The notes under the pieces: model-generated
What the model was told of the DNA's origin: nothing
Database searches by the model: none
What the model saw: the letters and a program-made list of their open reading frames with translations, nothing else
Part shown: piece by piece, positions 12,001 to 28,100 of the stretch
How the letters are laid out: each line of letters begins with the position of its first letter
How positions within the stretch are numbered: position 1 is the first letter of the stretch
Assembly (NCBI RefSeq): GCF_000699445.3
Contig: NC_067202.1
Coordinates: 6,930,458 to 6,994,457 of the forward strand
DNA: 64,000 nucleotides
Direction of reading: 5' to 3'
Source of the DNA: Schistosoma haematobium
Lineage: Eukaryota; Platyhelminthes; Trematoda; Strigeidida; Schistosomatidae
Program-made: the position numbers and the translations under genes

Positions 12001-15000
12001 TTAGGAATTAGTCGGTCAGTCACCGTTCGTAGTAAATGATGTTTGCAGTTAAAAGTGTAGGTCATTAAATTCTTGTTTAGTTCACTGGGCGTTATTATGC
12101 TCACCGTGATGACTGGAAGTTATGGATGCTTACTGTTAAAGATTAAGAGATTGTGAGACGTCAAAACAACTAACTAATACCCCGTAGTTTTCAGTTTTTT
12201 CATCTGCTCATATCATTCATCAGTAGCATCAAACGGAATAACAATCATTTGAAAAAAATTAACTCAACGGGATGATACATGCAAAGAAATGTTAGTGAAC
12301 TAATAGATAGAGTAACCAACGTTAGAAAATGTCCATTGAGACCAAGGCTAAATGCAACATAGCTATTGGTATTTCACTTGTCTTATCCTCTTAATGGTTT
12401 TCTATACTCTACTAAATCAAATAAAAAATGTTCCAGTGTTTTGGCAGTTCCAGTCAGTAGATAATAAATGGGTTGATAAGTATTATTTTCTTCACTGATC
12501 AGTCATCTTAGGAATTTTTATCTTCAGTCTCAACTTAATGTCATTTACATCATCTCATTTAATAAAACTCCACTAAATTGATACTCATTTAAGTATTCAT
12601 GAACTACTGAGATTTTATTCGAAGAATAAGTTTACTATCAACATTCATACTTTTCAAATTGTTAAATTTTTCAACGTTCTTTTTGTTGTTGTTGAAATCC
12701 CAGGATCCTAACCAATTAGTTCGAGCTTCATCATTACGTGTTTTATCCTCGATTCGTATTCCACTTATATTGCCTATTGTCACTTTAGCAATTCAAGATG
12801 CTTCGAAAGATCTTTCTCCGTATGTGCGTAAAACTGCAGCTCATGCCATTTTAAAAGTTTATAGGTTAGTAATCCAAAAAAAAAAAGATGTTATGTTTTA
12901 AAATTTTGTGTAACACTTTTATTTTTTACAGTATCTTATAAAGTACAAATTATGTTAGACATCTTATCTTAAATCATCACGGTGTTGATTTCTATTTCTT
13001 GTGTCAGTGTTGTTTCTTTGTGTGGTAGACTTCAATTACTGATTAATTGGCAATTCTTGTGTACACAATACATTCAGTTGGTAATCAATATTGAGAAATA
13101 TTTATTTTAATGGTTGAGACCATGAGTCAATCAGTCAGTAACAACGTAGAACTTCGTACTTACGTACATCAGTTCGAGTTGCCATACCATATTAACACAC
13201 AGATAAAATTGTCAATTCAAGTCCCGTAGTGGTACAGGTAGTAAGAGTATAAGTAGTAATCGGAAAGAATAAGGTTTGAAAATGTTATTCAAGGAGTATA
13301 ATACAATGAAACAAATTTGGAAAGAGGAAAAACGGGACATGAAGAATTTAGAAGATTAGAATTTGGAAGAACACAAAGAGTGGATGCACCTGCACCATTG
13401 CAAACAATTTTGAGCCATGTCATTCAAGGTCTCTAACCATCGGTTGTTATCATCTCGCGGTCCCTAACCAGGTAGTCTACACCTACCAACATGGCTCAGT
13501 CGACTTGTCAGTGACTTCATGGATTTGTGTCATGTTTTGGACTGGTCGCCCCTAGCTTTCTTTCAACCTACTCCCACACCATTGAATATCGCATGTCACA
13601 GCAGTCGGTGGTTGGGCATACGTAACACGTGTCCCAGTCATCTCAACTGATGAAGTTTCATTATTTCATCAATTGATTTGCCATCCTTACCTAGCACCCG
13701 TTTCCTAACAACTGGATTACTTACTCGATGGTCCATGAGTCAGTTGAAGCTAGACCACTATGGAAAACCTGAAAGCACTGGACGGCCGTTTCTTCCTATT
13801 GTGGGACTCCTCAACAGTGTGCATCCACGATCCCGCCTCGTGAGATTTTTTTTTGACTGATTGTCTGTGAAGTAATTATTTAACATTATTAAAAGCCAGT
13901 GGCTATTGTTCTTTTCAATGATATTTCTCTAAAGATATGTGAGGCTTACGTATATTTAGAAAGTTGTATTTGTAGAGATTTGTGGGGTAGATTTTAGACT
14001 ATACCTGCTTCAGTGCGAAGTTTCTGAAACGATAATAGAGGAAGGAATATATTCATATACGCAAGACATGGGTTGGAAGTATAGTGGTTAACTACCGGAA
14101 TGGTAGTTTCATTGAGTCTTATGTTTGTTTGTCTGTGGTGGTTTATTAGTTCAGGGTTAATTATATTTGTCTGGTTCACATTTAGCGGATTCATAGCTAA
14201 TTTGTAGTGTGCGAAATATCAAGTATCCATCCAAAGTGGAAATTTTTTTACCATTTTCTTCTTGCAGACATCGCATTTAATAAACATGATGTACCATAAC
14301 CATGTAATCTGGATCTTCTAATATACCTCATACGGACAGTCATTGATTTTATTGTCTGATTTTGCTTCCCCTATTTTTGTTCTAATCTACTTGTACACCG
14401 CGAAGCATCGCTCACCATGAAATAACAACTAATTAAGCAGCTTTTTTCTTTAAGGAACCTGCATACCTTCAACATACTTTTTGCGTAACATAGAGGTGAT
14501 TACATTGGATCTTACTATAATCAAGGTTCCTTCTTTCAATATGGAAATATTATTACCTATCAATTTGTAACTATTATTGCACTTGCAATTAATTAGCCAA
14601 TGAATTATCAATCCAGAGAGTTCATTAAATTTTCATTTATCATTCGTTAATTATTCTGTTTACTAGTTTGGATCCAACTGAGAAGGACACATTGATTGAA
14701 ATAATTGATCGTCTATTAAGCGATAAAACTACTGTGGTCGTTGGTAGTGCTGTACGTACATTTGAAGAAGTGTGTCCTGAACGTTTGGATTTGATACACA
14801 AGTAAATTAATTTGGGATTTTTTATTCTTTTTTTTTTACATTTCAATCGTCAGATTTGGAAGTTAGAATTCTTCCGTTTACACCACGAACTAACTTTATC
14901 TAAACAACTATTTAAATTCAGGAAGCAATTGCCAGCTGTTTTGTTCTAGTATGAAACTCCTCAACAGGACTGATCCACTATAAAACCGTGGGTGAAACCT

Positions 15001-18000
15001 ACGACCTTGAGGATTTCGAGGCGAGGGCTTGATTATTAGACCCTTTAGTCACTGTCCAACGGTTTACATTTATGTCTTCAATCAATCTTTGATATTTGAT
15101 CTAGTTGCCAAATCTCAAATAAAATTTTTCTCCTTGTCGAGCTCTGGTTTATCATAATGATGATGACACTTTAAAGATAAGTAGGGTGGTGACCGATATA
15201 ATTGAATACTTATTTCCCTAGATGACAGACCAATACTGAAAGTCTTTTGAGTCTGAATGCAGGAAAACATATTGTATTGATATGTATTGACTATTTTTTA
15301 GTAGAAATGGAAGTCATTTAAAAACCACCAAAACTAGTATCATTTTTAAGAAATCTGTCATCTTTTTTGTCGCAAATTAACTTTTATTGGTCTAATTCAT
15401 GAACTGACTTTGGCTAGACAACCACTGTATACCAGAAAACATTGGACAAATGTTTTTTTCGTAGTGTTGGTATCCTCAGCAGTGCTCACTAATGACCCTT
15501 TTGGGGATCGAACCCAAGACCTTCAGGTTTCGCTGTGAAAACTTGATCTATGGAGCCACTCTATCAGCGTTCGATGGTCTATGTTTGTTTTACTCCAATC
15601 GATTTGTGATATCATACGAATACTTTCTAATTCCATTGATGGTTAACTGAACTACATCCGAAATAGTTGAGCTCCACTGGTCATGATTTCTCATCAGAAA
15701 TCTGGAGTTACCTCTGGAAATTAGTCACCACGAAGCCCCGTACTAAAACGAAATAGCTATCCAATGCTTTTTAGTTTTTGATGATTGTTTAACCAATGTA
15801 GGTTCCTGATGTAAACTATGAAGTTCAACAACCTTCACAAACCCTGTACACTAGTATTAATGACTCATAGTAATCCTTACTTTTTGGTCTATATTTTAAT
15901 AATTTCTATAATATTTATGAGGCAAACGCTCGTTTCATTTGTAAGCTTGTTTAAGTATGAAAGTGTTTCTTCTATATAAGAAGAAAGAAGGATAAATACA
16001 CTTTCATTTTTCTACATTCAGATAACTTTGTATGCTCGAGTGGATTGACTGATTGTATTGATGTAAACATGAAGTTGAAAAGTGCCTCGGGTAAACTTAG
16101 CTAAGAAAGCTTTTTAAATCGTTATTTTGAAACTTCTAATTTGCACGAGAATTCGAATTTCTCTCTATGTGAGTTGATTTCTTAGCATCTGGTTTTCAGC
16201 ATTGCACTTACCGTCAGTATCAGCTATATATATGGTGCTAATATTTGTGTTCCTGGATATCTCAGAGATTTGGGATCAGAGAATTAAACGTTGGGTATAG
16301 TGAATCTACGTTTCTAACTTTTGTGTTTATCTGTCCGCACTGTCGAATTATATAGCACTCCTGCTATGTTTTAAACATAACAAAAATTTATCATCTATAC
16401 TATCCTCCCATCTATTGACTATGTGAAGAAAATCCACACGTAGTGAGGGTACTTTATATAAAATAATATGACTTGTCTTTTACTTAGGAACTATCGTAAA
16501 CTGTGTAATCTAGTAATGGATGTGGACGAATGGGGTCAAGTCGTTATATTGTCAATGCTTACACGTTATGCTAGGACACAGTTTCCAAATCCTGAAAAAT
16601 CATTGATCACAGTAAGTTATGTTATATATGTGACTTTTCGGTTAACTATCCATCTTTTTACAACTTTCTAGTTCATTTATTTCAGGGCTTTATTTAAATG
16701 ATCTCTGACATTAGTTTCTAATTGAAATCATTTGCAATTAAACGAGTTGGGATCTAAGATTGTGGATACTCATGAAGTATCGACAAAGTTGTTTTTTTTT
16801 TTTTACAAAGTATTAAGAAAGATATTGATGTGTATTTTTGTAGAAACGCTCAATCACAAATGTGTGTTAGTAGTATAGAAATGAAAGCATTTATTTTTAA
16901 GAAAATAATATATTGGAAAGCTCATACATCTAGTAAAGTTCTATATGCCTACAAAAACCCAACCTTTTCGAGCTATGCTTGTTTAAAGACTCTTTATATT
17001 CGTTAGGTGAATAGTACCTTTTGTTCTGATCCATTATTTCTGTTCACCTTTAAATCATTTTCTTGTTAAATTCTCAGATAGAAAACGATAACTCTTCAAC
17101 TCCTGCAAATCTTTCATCCAATCAATCAGATAACGGTCAATCCAAGTCGATTCCGATTTCAGGAAATGGCAATAATCATAATTGTACATCATCAAAATCG
17201 GATACAATTATTACTACACCTGAAAAATCAACCCAATATTCCATGTCTGATGCTTTACCCGTACTTGATGCTGATCGAAATGCGCTTTTAAATGCTTCAC
17301 GATATTTATTGCACAGTCATAATTCTGCTGTACGTAACGTTTTTGCATTATTTTTCTCAATTACAGAAAGTTTTTAAGTACTTTTTCACTTGTGTTAGAG
17401 TCACGAAGCGATTTAAGTTAGAAAACTATTGAGAACCCGAAATCACTGAGTGTCCGTCTCGTCCTAGGATATGAATCTCTACCACTGCGCATCCACAACT
17501 CTACAACTGGAAATCGAACCTAGGACCATCAATTTCGCATGCAAGCGCTTAACCACTAATCCGGGATCTAATAGTGTGCAATTCTAACTTTGGTCAGTTG
17601 ACGATATTTCGCCATCATCTACTGTTGTCTTCGGTGGGTACCTTCCTCACATTCGGCACAGTTGAATTCCACTAGTCACAGTCTCATTAGGATTTCAGAA
17701 ATTTCCTCTCGAAGCTAGTCACTAGTGAGCACATGATAAATATCATTTATATTGTCTTTTCCCAGAGTTGTATCAAGTATGTTATAATTTAAGAAATCTC
17801 CATGATAATTCATATTATTTTTTACAAATTCCTGCATGACTATTCAACCGTTGAGTCTACATAATCTTTTCGACTCTGACATGACTCTTGTTATGGAGTG
17901 GGATTTTATGAACGAATTTTTAATTGCTTAAATGACTTAATAAAATGCCAAATGGTAGCTGCTCACGAGATCAAACAATTGACGTTAGCCCCTTCTAATT

Positions 18001-21000
18001 GAGTTTATATCAACAGAAAGGATAGCTACTCAGCAGAATAGACTTCTTTCTGATAAAATAACACGCTTGTGTACAAACTGTTAATAAGAAGTAGATATGA
18101 TAAGCATTCATAGGAGATTGAAGAAAGTCAGTTTTATTGGTCAGTTAAGACTTTACTAATCTTATCAACTCGATAGTTTGTTACCAACTGAAGTTACTGG
18201 CACACGTCTTACATATCACAAACCACTGTCTATTCTTGTATACAATACTGAATGGGATAGGATAAAGTTGAAAGAAGCTAGGGGTGGCTAGACCAAGACG
18301 TGACACCATCCCACCAAGTTTTCGATTGTTGGTCAAATATTTTCAAATGCGCCAAGGACATTCAGTTCTCAGGAGATTTCAGGTATGTCTTGCTGAGAAG
18401 TGAATCCTATCACGTAACCTAGGTCCATGGTTCCCTGCTGACCATCTTTAAACAACTATCATTCCAACATAGTACGCGCGATCTCGAGTCACTTAGACTA
18501 GTGTCCAAACTCGTCAGGACTTCACAAAAATCATGTTGTTCACTACTCAAAGGCCAGTCAGTATAAATTATGTTGTGCTCTAACTGAAAAACTTTTGACA
18601 AACTTCAATCTACCCGGTAAATAGACTCATTCGATTCTTGTATCATTATTGTCTCACCTATGAGTGAGTATAACAATAAAGATAATGGTTTTGTTTTCTT
18701 TCTGTTTTATCTCTTCCATTTTAGGTTGTTATGGCATCTAGTCAATTGTTATTTTATTTAAATGCTAAAGATGATTATCCAAATGTAGTTCGTGCTCTAA
18801 TTCGAACACTACATCGTAATCGGTAAAAAATTTTAATATTATCTTTATTAAATTATTTCGTTCTTGTAAAATGCCATGGTTTGTTTTTAATGATAATCGT
18901 GTGTCTCACTATTGTGACTAGTCTTGAAAAAGCGTTACCGAGGTTTCTAGTTAGAATCTGCAATTTCGAGGCGGAGTGCTACCAATTCAAAAATGCAACA
19001 AACATCACTTAATACCACTGGATGTTCTTCACTCTGTTTTGTAATTTGGTGAAAATAGCAAATATAGACCATTTCGAACCTACGCAGTGGTATTAAGAGG
19101 TAAAAGTACAATATACTGACGACCCTGCAAGATTGGTCAGTCAGTCACAAAACGCTGCCTAGTTATAAAATAATTATCAATACAAAGCAATTAAATTATA
19201 ATGGAAGCACAAGTCCGATCGGATCGATTAACCATCACATCTCAAATTATCCATTTTAGCAAGGGAGAAAGGTCAAGTTTGTATATTAGGGGTTGATCAA
19301 GTGTTGTGAGTTAGGATTATCAGCCGATAGTGTTTCTGTCACCAGTTGATACCAGCGATAGTGCAAAAGGGTTAGGGTTAAGTAATAAGAGTTAAGCTGG
19401 AGTTCTGAGTTAGGTTTACAAATGAAGGTTTGGGTTTTCATCAAAAACGGACGTCAACCATAATGCGATACTCTTATACCCCTATTTAGCCTGTTACCTC
19501 TCGTGAAACATAGGCTTCCGACCAGGATTGTCCAACCAACTCTGTTCTAGGTTTTTTTTTCCAATTGTTGCCAAGTGCCGTTCATTCTTCTGATATCTGC
19601 TCCAGCTTCCTAACTGAATGTGTTCTTTCCACTTGATGTGTGGGCGTTATGACACCTCTTATCTTTTCACCTTGAGAATTCCAAGTTAGGGCTTGGTTTG
19701 TGATGTAGCTTGGTGATTTCTGTAATATGTATCCTATCCACATCCAACGTCTTGTCCTAATTTCCTCTTCAGCTGGGATCTGTTTTGTTTTGTGCTACAA
19801 TAGGTTGTTGCTGATGTTATCTGACCAACGAATGTGCAGTATCTTGCATAAACAACTGTTTATAAATATCTATACTTTTTTTGATGATAGTTTCAGTAGT
19901 TCATCATGTTTCATTCTACTCATGATTACTTTTTTCTTTCTTTTTAATCAGATAATATCAGCTTTGTGATATCTTCTCCTCTATGTGTATTTTTTTTTTA
20001 CTATCTAGCGAAGTTCAATATATTGTTTTAAGTAATATAGCAAGTTTAATAACAATTGAACATCGTAATTTATTTGAACCATATCTACGATCATTCTTCA
20101 TTTTTTCAACTGATTCACTTCAAGTGAAATTGTTAAAATTAGAAATTCTTAGTAGTTTAATCACAGAAACATCAAGTTCGGTTATTCTACGTGAATTTCA
20201 AGTAGGTTGTTTCGTTTTTTTTCTTTTCTATTTAAAATAGCTATTTATTGGATATAGAATAACTTCCGACACTTAGTCTTTGCAGTTATAAATGTATACA
20301 TATGTAAATACAATATCTTGTGTAAGAGATTTATTTAAGATTTAATCTAAATCATTAATGTTATCCACATTTTTATATAAATCATATGTATATGTTAGGA
20401 TGTTAAAGGTAATCGATAGGAAACCCTGGATCTAGTTTTCGTGTTATTCACCACTCCTCTGCAAGATGTAGCTGTAATTTTGAGGAGACTGATGTTTTAC
20501 ATTGGATCTGAATCAACATTACCCGTCTTCACAGACCAAAATGTTATCAATGAGTTACTTGAAGGAAGCAGATAACTTATAAACGATTGATTACCAAATA
20601 GTGGTCAGTGTTATATTTGTATAATCCTGACAAGTGTTGATCGAATTCAATAGATTAGCTTGTGTTTGGCCACTAGTCTAAGTGGCATGATGTCACATCT
20701 ATTATGTTAGGACATTAGACACTTGGATGTATTGATATGTTAAATGCGATCACCTGAAGAAAACATGAAATAGGCGAAATGTAATCATATCTGAGTGGTT
20801 GTTAGTTGGAATAAATCAAAATCACGATTTATTACTTATGCGTTGGGGAGTTATATTGTATGTGTGTAGTCATGCAAGAAGGAGAGCTCAACATAGAGCT
20901 GGTTGGAGATTCCTGGTCGGCGGCGTATGTTTCACGAGGGATAACAGGCGTAAGTGATAATCACATGAGTGTTACAGAATATTACAAAACAATCGTTAGA

Positions 21001-22098
21001 TCTTCCTGATCTTACTGTTTGGTAGTTCGGGGAATGATTAATTGTATTGCTTGGTCTATCGATCTTTTATCATAAGCATTAGACTGCATTAACAGACTCA
21101 TATTTAGTTGGTAAAAATATGAAAAACTGACTCCTTTAAACCCAAAGTAAGTTGATTGATATTAATTCAGTAGTTGAAAATTTACTACTCTAAATATCAA
21201 GCGTCTTGGGATTTGTCTCAGGACTTCATTGATTTCATATTTTTCTGACTTGATATCTGTATATCATCTTGACGCATTGTGTGATACTATTTTCATTAGG
21301 AAAGCGCAAAACGCATAACTCATTTATTTATTTGCATTCGTTAGTTGAAAATGTTAATCCATTGATTTTGTAAATTGTATACTTACACTAAATTGTTGAA
21401 TTATTAATACTAACTACTGTCAGTTCAATATATTCAGATTCACCTACTGAGTGAATATTTTAAAGGGAGTTAGACTTGTTTACTATTGAATCTTAACTCA
21501 GTGGTTTTAGACGTTAAGCGTTCGTGTGCGAGTTCGAAGGTCCTGAGTTCTATCCCCAATAGGAGTCCCTTACTAGGACGAGGTAACTGTTCAATGCTTC
21601 CCGATTTACATCAGTCGTCTAACTTAGATCGGTTCATGATCGTGATATATATTTGATTGTACATTTTTATGTGTTGAGCAGTTACAGATCATCGCTGGTT
21701 CACATCGCTTGGTTTACAGATGAATCTTTCTATAACTGTTATGGCTTTTGTACGCTGATCAGTATCACATGTTGAAGAATTTTAATTATAAAGTTAATTC
21801 CACATCTGAAGTTCCTTCTGTAGCCTAGTATTATAATTTTGAACAATTATACGTCTAACATGCACCGTTAACGATGAGCTGGCTCATACCATAAGTGAAA
21901 GAGAACTGTGTAGCAGGTCCGTAATGAACTAACGGTAACTTAAGAACGATGTAACACACAACAACCGTCTATGAATCATGGAATATCTTACAAGCAGGAC
22001 AATACAAAAAATTTATTAAGTATTGAATAATTATACGATGGGAATATAAGCAATAACTTCACGTAGGAGACAGTTCAAAAAATTCAACTTTCCCTATA

Positions 22099-22165
<67 letters not shown>

Positions 22166-25100
22166 CATTAATTGGTCCTGGAAGTTACCATTCCTTTATT
22201 CTTTGTTCTGATGTAAATTTCTTTTCTTTATAATTACGCTTCATATTATCTTTTGTAGTATTACGTTAATAGTTTCGATGAGGAATTTGTTACTGCAACA
22301 ATTCAAGCAATTGGACGATGTGCTAGCATCGTTCCACAAATATCAGATGTTTGTCTAGGTGGTCTTCTTCGATTAATGTCCAGACCGAAAGGTAAATTAT
22401 CTTTCGTCATTACTTAGCTTTTTTCTCGTTTTCTGTGTTCATCTTACCTCTTTTCCGTCATTGAATTCAGCTACTTTTCTTCACTGTTAATCGGGATTGT
22501 CGATTAAGTTATTTTATATGATCACAATGGTTTGTTAATCCTTGTTGTAAATCTTCATTGGCTGAGGTAGTTGGTATACGCCACTATCGCTTACCTTGAT
22601 TCGCATTATTTGCTGGTGCATAGGTAGGTTGTAAGAAAGACAGATGTGGCCAAACACATACGTAACATCAGTCATTAAATGTTGGACTGAGCTGTTTAGG
22701 CTGATGTAGCACACTCGGTTGAGGTCCGAACTACAACCGCGACCAGTGGTTCAGAGACTTGGACTAACATGGCTCACAATTAATCTAAGTGATGCAAATG
22801 GATTCACAAATTGTCTTCCGTTAAATTTCAATTTTAAAAATTATCTCTTACTTTTTCATTTGGCGAATTTATCCTTCTCGAATCATGTCGTTTATATCTA
22901 ATCTTTTCTACCAACACTGTCACTAATACTGCTTACATCAATTTCATTTCACTACGCTGGTTTGGTTTGTCGATTTGGGCCTATGGGTACATGTCAAGTT
23001 CCGTCGATCTAGCTACCGGCACGTTGTGCTGATGAAGACTTAATAGCGCAAAACTTAGGTCAAACAGAGTTTCATTTTGACTATCTTCAACCATCTAACG
23101 TCGAAACGACATAGTGTACGCGTTTTCAAATCACCTAGGCTATTGGCCATATTGAAATTTGATCGGTAGAATTCGATCAACGCTAGGCATAGCTAGACAA
23201 ACATGATGTTCACTATTCAGTGATAATCCTGTTATAAATATCTATGTTCTACAGAAGGTCGGTCGCTCCCTGAGTAGCTCAGGAACAAACAAGTTGGAAT
23301 TAGGCCACTCGTATAAATGACTTGGCGTCGCGGGAAATGTGTCTTGATGTCAGGTTGTTCAAAGTGGTCGACAAGAGACTCTGGACCACTGTTCTATGTT
23401 AGTTAGCTCTTGTTAGTTTCAGCTCATTTAGCTCAATAATAACTCATACTGTGAAGTGGGTGGCATGTGCTGGAATCCGATTCAAACCATCAGTTTCTTC
23501 AAGATTACATATACGTCTTGCAGCAGTATTAATGTAAATCAGTGGATCACATTTTTTCTAATAAATTTCGATGTGGTACTAAGTTAATCATAGAGTCACA
23601 CAATATCTTCAGTCAATCAATATCTATGGGCAAATGCATTATTGTGATCGTTTATCACGTAAACATCTTACTAATTTAAAATTCTTATCGTTTCTTTTAG
23701 AAAAAATCATGGGCGAATGCGTGATTGTACTAAGAAAATTATTACAAATGAAAGTAAGTAAACATTTTCAATATTTATACTGTAAGCCACTTTTATATTG
23801 TATATTTTATTAATTGAAGCTGTTAAAAATCATGATTATCTGGGGTATTTCGCAACTTTTCTTAAGTTCGAATTGTGCCACTACATTGCAACCCGGTATT
23901 CTTAATGATTAGGCTTTCTTTTCAGGATTTCATGGTCTTGGGTTAGTTCCCTGGTTGAATCATAAGTACACACTTTAATTTCCTCATCAACTCCCTAATC
24001 TCTATGGAATCCATATCATTGTTAGTAAAGATTTGAATTTTCTCTTTGATGTAACCATTTTATCATATACTTTTAAAGTATAGACTGATAGTGTTGGGAA
24101 CGAAGACTTAGTTGCGCTAAATGAATTTATTGTTTTATGCGAAATAACACAATGCCTTTGCAAAATGTGAGAATCATACATTAAATACATCATTTGTACA
24201 TCTTTTTTGAGTCGTTCTTTACATACTTCATCATTCTTCCAATTCAGTTGTTATTTCAACTGCTCTCTGTCTTCCTATCTGTTCTCTTTATTTCAACTTT
24301 CTACTGGTTAGCACTACGCTTCCTATTCCTGCTACATACTGCTTACATCTGTCAACATAAGTAGCCCATACCATAATGGTTACTAGCAATGGGATCCTGA
24401 ATATTCGTGTTTCGTCCTATTTGAGACTCATCAGCCGAGCGTATCTGTATCAAGTCATCAAATTACTTCTAACAAGTGTCTTTCCACAATGTAGGCAACT
24501 GGCAAGTGGTAAGCACACCCACCTCTTTGATTACTGACTGCCTGAGTCATTTATATTACTGCCTTAATTATTTCAAGCTTTCTTTTAATTAAGTAGTATT
24601 ATTTTCGGTTTGTTTTTATTTGATTATTATCTCCTTACTCCATAGACAACTGATCATAAAGAAATTATTACACATATAGCTCAGTTAGCAGATACTATGA
24701 CAATTCCGACAGCTTTAGCATCGATATTATGGCTTCTGGGTGAATTCAGTCATCGTGTTCCAAAAATCGCACCTGATATCTTGCGTAAAATGGCCAAATC
24801 TTTTACACAACAAGAAACTATTGTTAAATTTCAGGTAATTATATTTATTGTTAGTTTTAAACACATAAATCGTCAATGGTATGTACCTGTTTTAATAGTG
24901 CTTATTCTACTTATATATGGTTTGTAGGATATTTTGGGCAATATACTTACTCACTTACACTTGTTACCTTTCATACAGAAGCATACGCCGCTCACCAGCA
25001 TTATCCATCGAATTCTGTTCTAGGCAATCCTTTACAGTTGATCCCAGTTACTATTCATCCTTTTGGTATCTGCTTCCGATTCTCAACTCAGTGTGTTCTT

Positions 25101-28100
25101 TGGCCTTCCTCTTTCCCGTTCCCCTTTAGGATTTCAAGCTAAAGCTTGCCTCATGATGTAGTTTGTTGATTTCCTCAATGTATGCCTTATCTACCTTTAA
25201 CGTCCTTTCTCTAATTTCCTCTTCATCTGCAAGTTGATTTGTTCTCTCCCACATTAGATTGTTGCTGATGGTATTCTTCCAACGGATACTGAGTATCTTG
25301 CGTTAACAGTTGCTTATAAATACTTGTACCTTTTTGATTACATATAGCTCAATTATCTCCGATTAATATCTTGTGAAACTACGGTTATAAATTAATTCCT
25401 AGTAGGATCATCGTGTGTTGAAATATAACGGACTAATCAGAATATGATATGTGATATTTGAGAGGTAATTTTAGTGAGATTTATGAAACTATTAATACAA
25501 ATCCATCAAATAACTTTACCCACTACATTTCATGACTACTAATCTGAATTATCTTTTTGGAAATCCGTAAGTGTCAAAATCTCAGCACGGGTTCGCAAAG
25601 CTCAATTTACGTTCATCAACTTAATCCACTTGTGACGTTGGAAGGTTGGAATAAAGTTAGGGCCGGCCAAAACAAGATGTCACATCATTCCATGAAGTTC
25701 TTGACAATTGGACTGACCCATATCAATGGGTATAGAACACCTGGTTGAGGTTTACATGATTAACGTAACAGATAGTTAGAAACTTTCAATGCCATGCCTC
25801 GAGAACAATGGCTCAGGTATATTCATTTACTGTCTTTCTCTAGAAACTGAGTCCCGAAATCTTATACCTCTTTTATTTTTCTACTACTTGAGGATTTGTC
25901 GTGAAATAATTTTATTACTGTGCTAATATGGTATGGCAACTCAAATCCACGCACGTATGCATTAGGTTCTACGTTGTGTATGGTGGACTTGTTAAGCGTA
26001 TTTTATCTGTAATAACCATCTCCTGTAAAGATTTATCTCAATCTCCCACAACGATTGTTTTTCATATCTCATATCAGATTTATTTCATCCTTTATTCATC
26101 AATTTATATGTTAATAGCACAATGAGGTGGCAAATTCATATATCTTCAGCTTGAAATATGCTTAATGTAGCTTCTTTTTGTGAACACATAAATGTAGTTT
26201 CATGTACTATTGGAGTATTTATACTCCTTCATTTATTTTTTTTCTTCCATGAACATACACCTATCTCTGATGTATGTATGTTACGTGATTGTAAGTAGTC
26301 AGTACAAAGAGATTTCATTCTTTGTTAATACATTAGCAAGGTATATCTAAAACTCCTTAGCAATTGATTCCATGTTATAATTTCGAAACCATATCGTTTA
26401 ATGTCGAATTTAAAGACATTATCGGAAAACAGTTGGTCTAGCTTTGACTACATTGTAGAACTGAAGTAATCACAGTAATCCAATCATTTTGATATCATAC
26501 ATATTGTTCAACCATTAATGTTAATTATAATTTGATTATCAAATAAGTTAGCAGAATATTATGTTCCAAGTCCTACATTATGTTAATTAATTGTGAAACC
26601 AGTCCATACGATTATCTAGTTGTTAGAGTTTTGTAACTTTCTATCCACTCACATCAATGAGATACATCTCCATTCACGAAGGAAAGTAACGTACTAGAAT
26701 TAAGGTTTATCTTTTCAAATGTTCATACTACTTGTTATCAGATTATTGTTTAATGATCATTTCAGTATTTCAGTAGTAGTTTATACGTTTTCATCTTTTC
26801 TTTTCTTTTTTTTTTTTTACCAAAACAAAATGATTTCCTTCTAGATTATTAATTTAGCAGCCAAATTATGCATTGTCAATCCGCGTCAAACACTTATTCT
26901 AACACAATATATCTTCAATTTAGCTAAATACGACACTAATTATGATATACGTGATAAAGCTCGATTTTTAAGAGGTTTATTATTTCCACAAATTATTACA
27001 AATGTAAGTCTAACTTCTTTTATTGTGGCTAGCGTTAACAATATGGTATTATGATGAGTTGTTATACATGATATAGTTAACTGTCATCATCGTCTTCACA
27101 AAATATTAGGGTAGTTAAAGTATTAGTGAAAAGTTGAAAGACCACTGAATATGTATATTTTTCACGGAGACTGTCAGCTTGTACCTATATAAAATATAGT
27201 GTAATTCTATAAAGTAGTTGAGTACTCTTTTGCGTTATATAGTCAATTGCAGATAACCGTTAGTTCTCGGAAATTCTTTGCCAAATTTTTTCAGAAACTG
27301 AGAAAAGGTTCAAAACACTTTGGATAATCAGAGTTCAGTGATAATATATTATATGTCGCATTCTTGTTGGATAGTTATCGAGTTTCTTACTAAATTTAGC
27401 ATGTTTTCGGAAATTTCTAGAACATTAAAGTCATACACAGATGTATAAATGTTCTCATTCCCTGTGCCTACAGTATCATTCTAAGATAAGCTTGTTTCAC
27501 ACTTCCGTTTGCCTTCCAAGTTTAGGAGATTCTGAGTGATTATCGAGTGTTTAGAAAGTCATCAATAAGTGATAAAATACCAAGCGTATCAATATAATGA
27601 TGACACAAATCAGTAGTTGAAAGACCGCAATAAAAATTGAAACACAAGAAATACACTTTAAAGGAAATAAATAACACTAGATAATAACAAGTTAGGAAAT
27701 AGTAATTAGCTCAAGATTTATAGGAAATGGGAACTGCTTGAAACCGCCTTGTTTCATCCAATATCTGTTACTATTAATTACAAGTATTATGCAGTTCCCG
27801 GTTAAGTATTCTTTATCAACACTATTTGTCAGTAATTTCATACATTCATACTATCTGTTTATTATACCTATTCCTGGATTTCTACCATCTTATTACAGTA
27901 CCATCCAGTGTTGAATTAAGTTAGCTTACTGCAATCTCTTCAGTCGGTGTAGGTTTTAACCTTATCAATCAATTTGCCGTTTCCACCCAGTAACTTCCGT
28001 TGATTAATGTCTGACTGATTTACTCAACGTCAAATCTCAGTATTAATTATTCACTTTTTCTAACACATGTAGAAAATGTTTTAAACATATCCATGATAAA

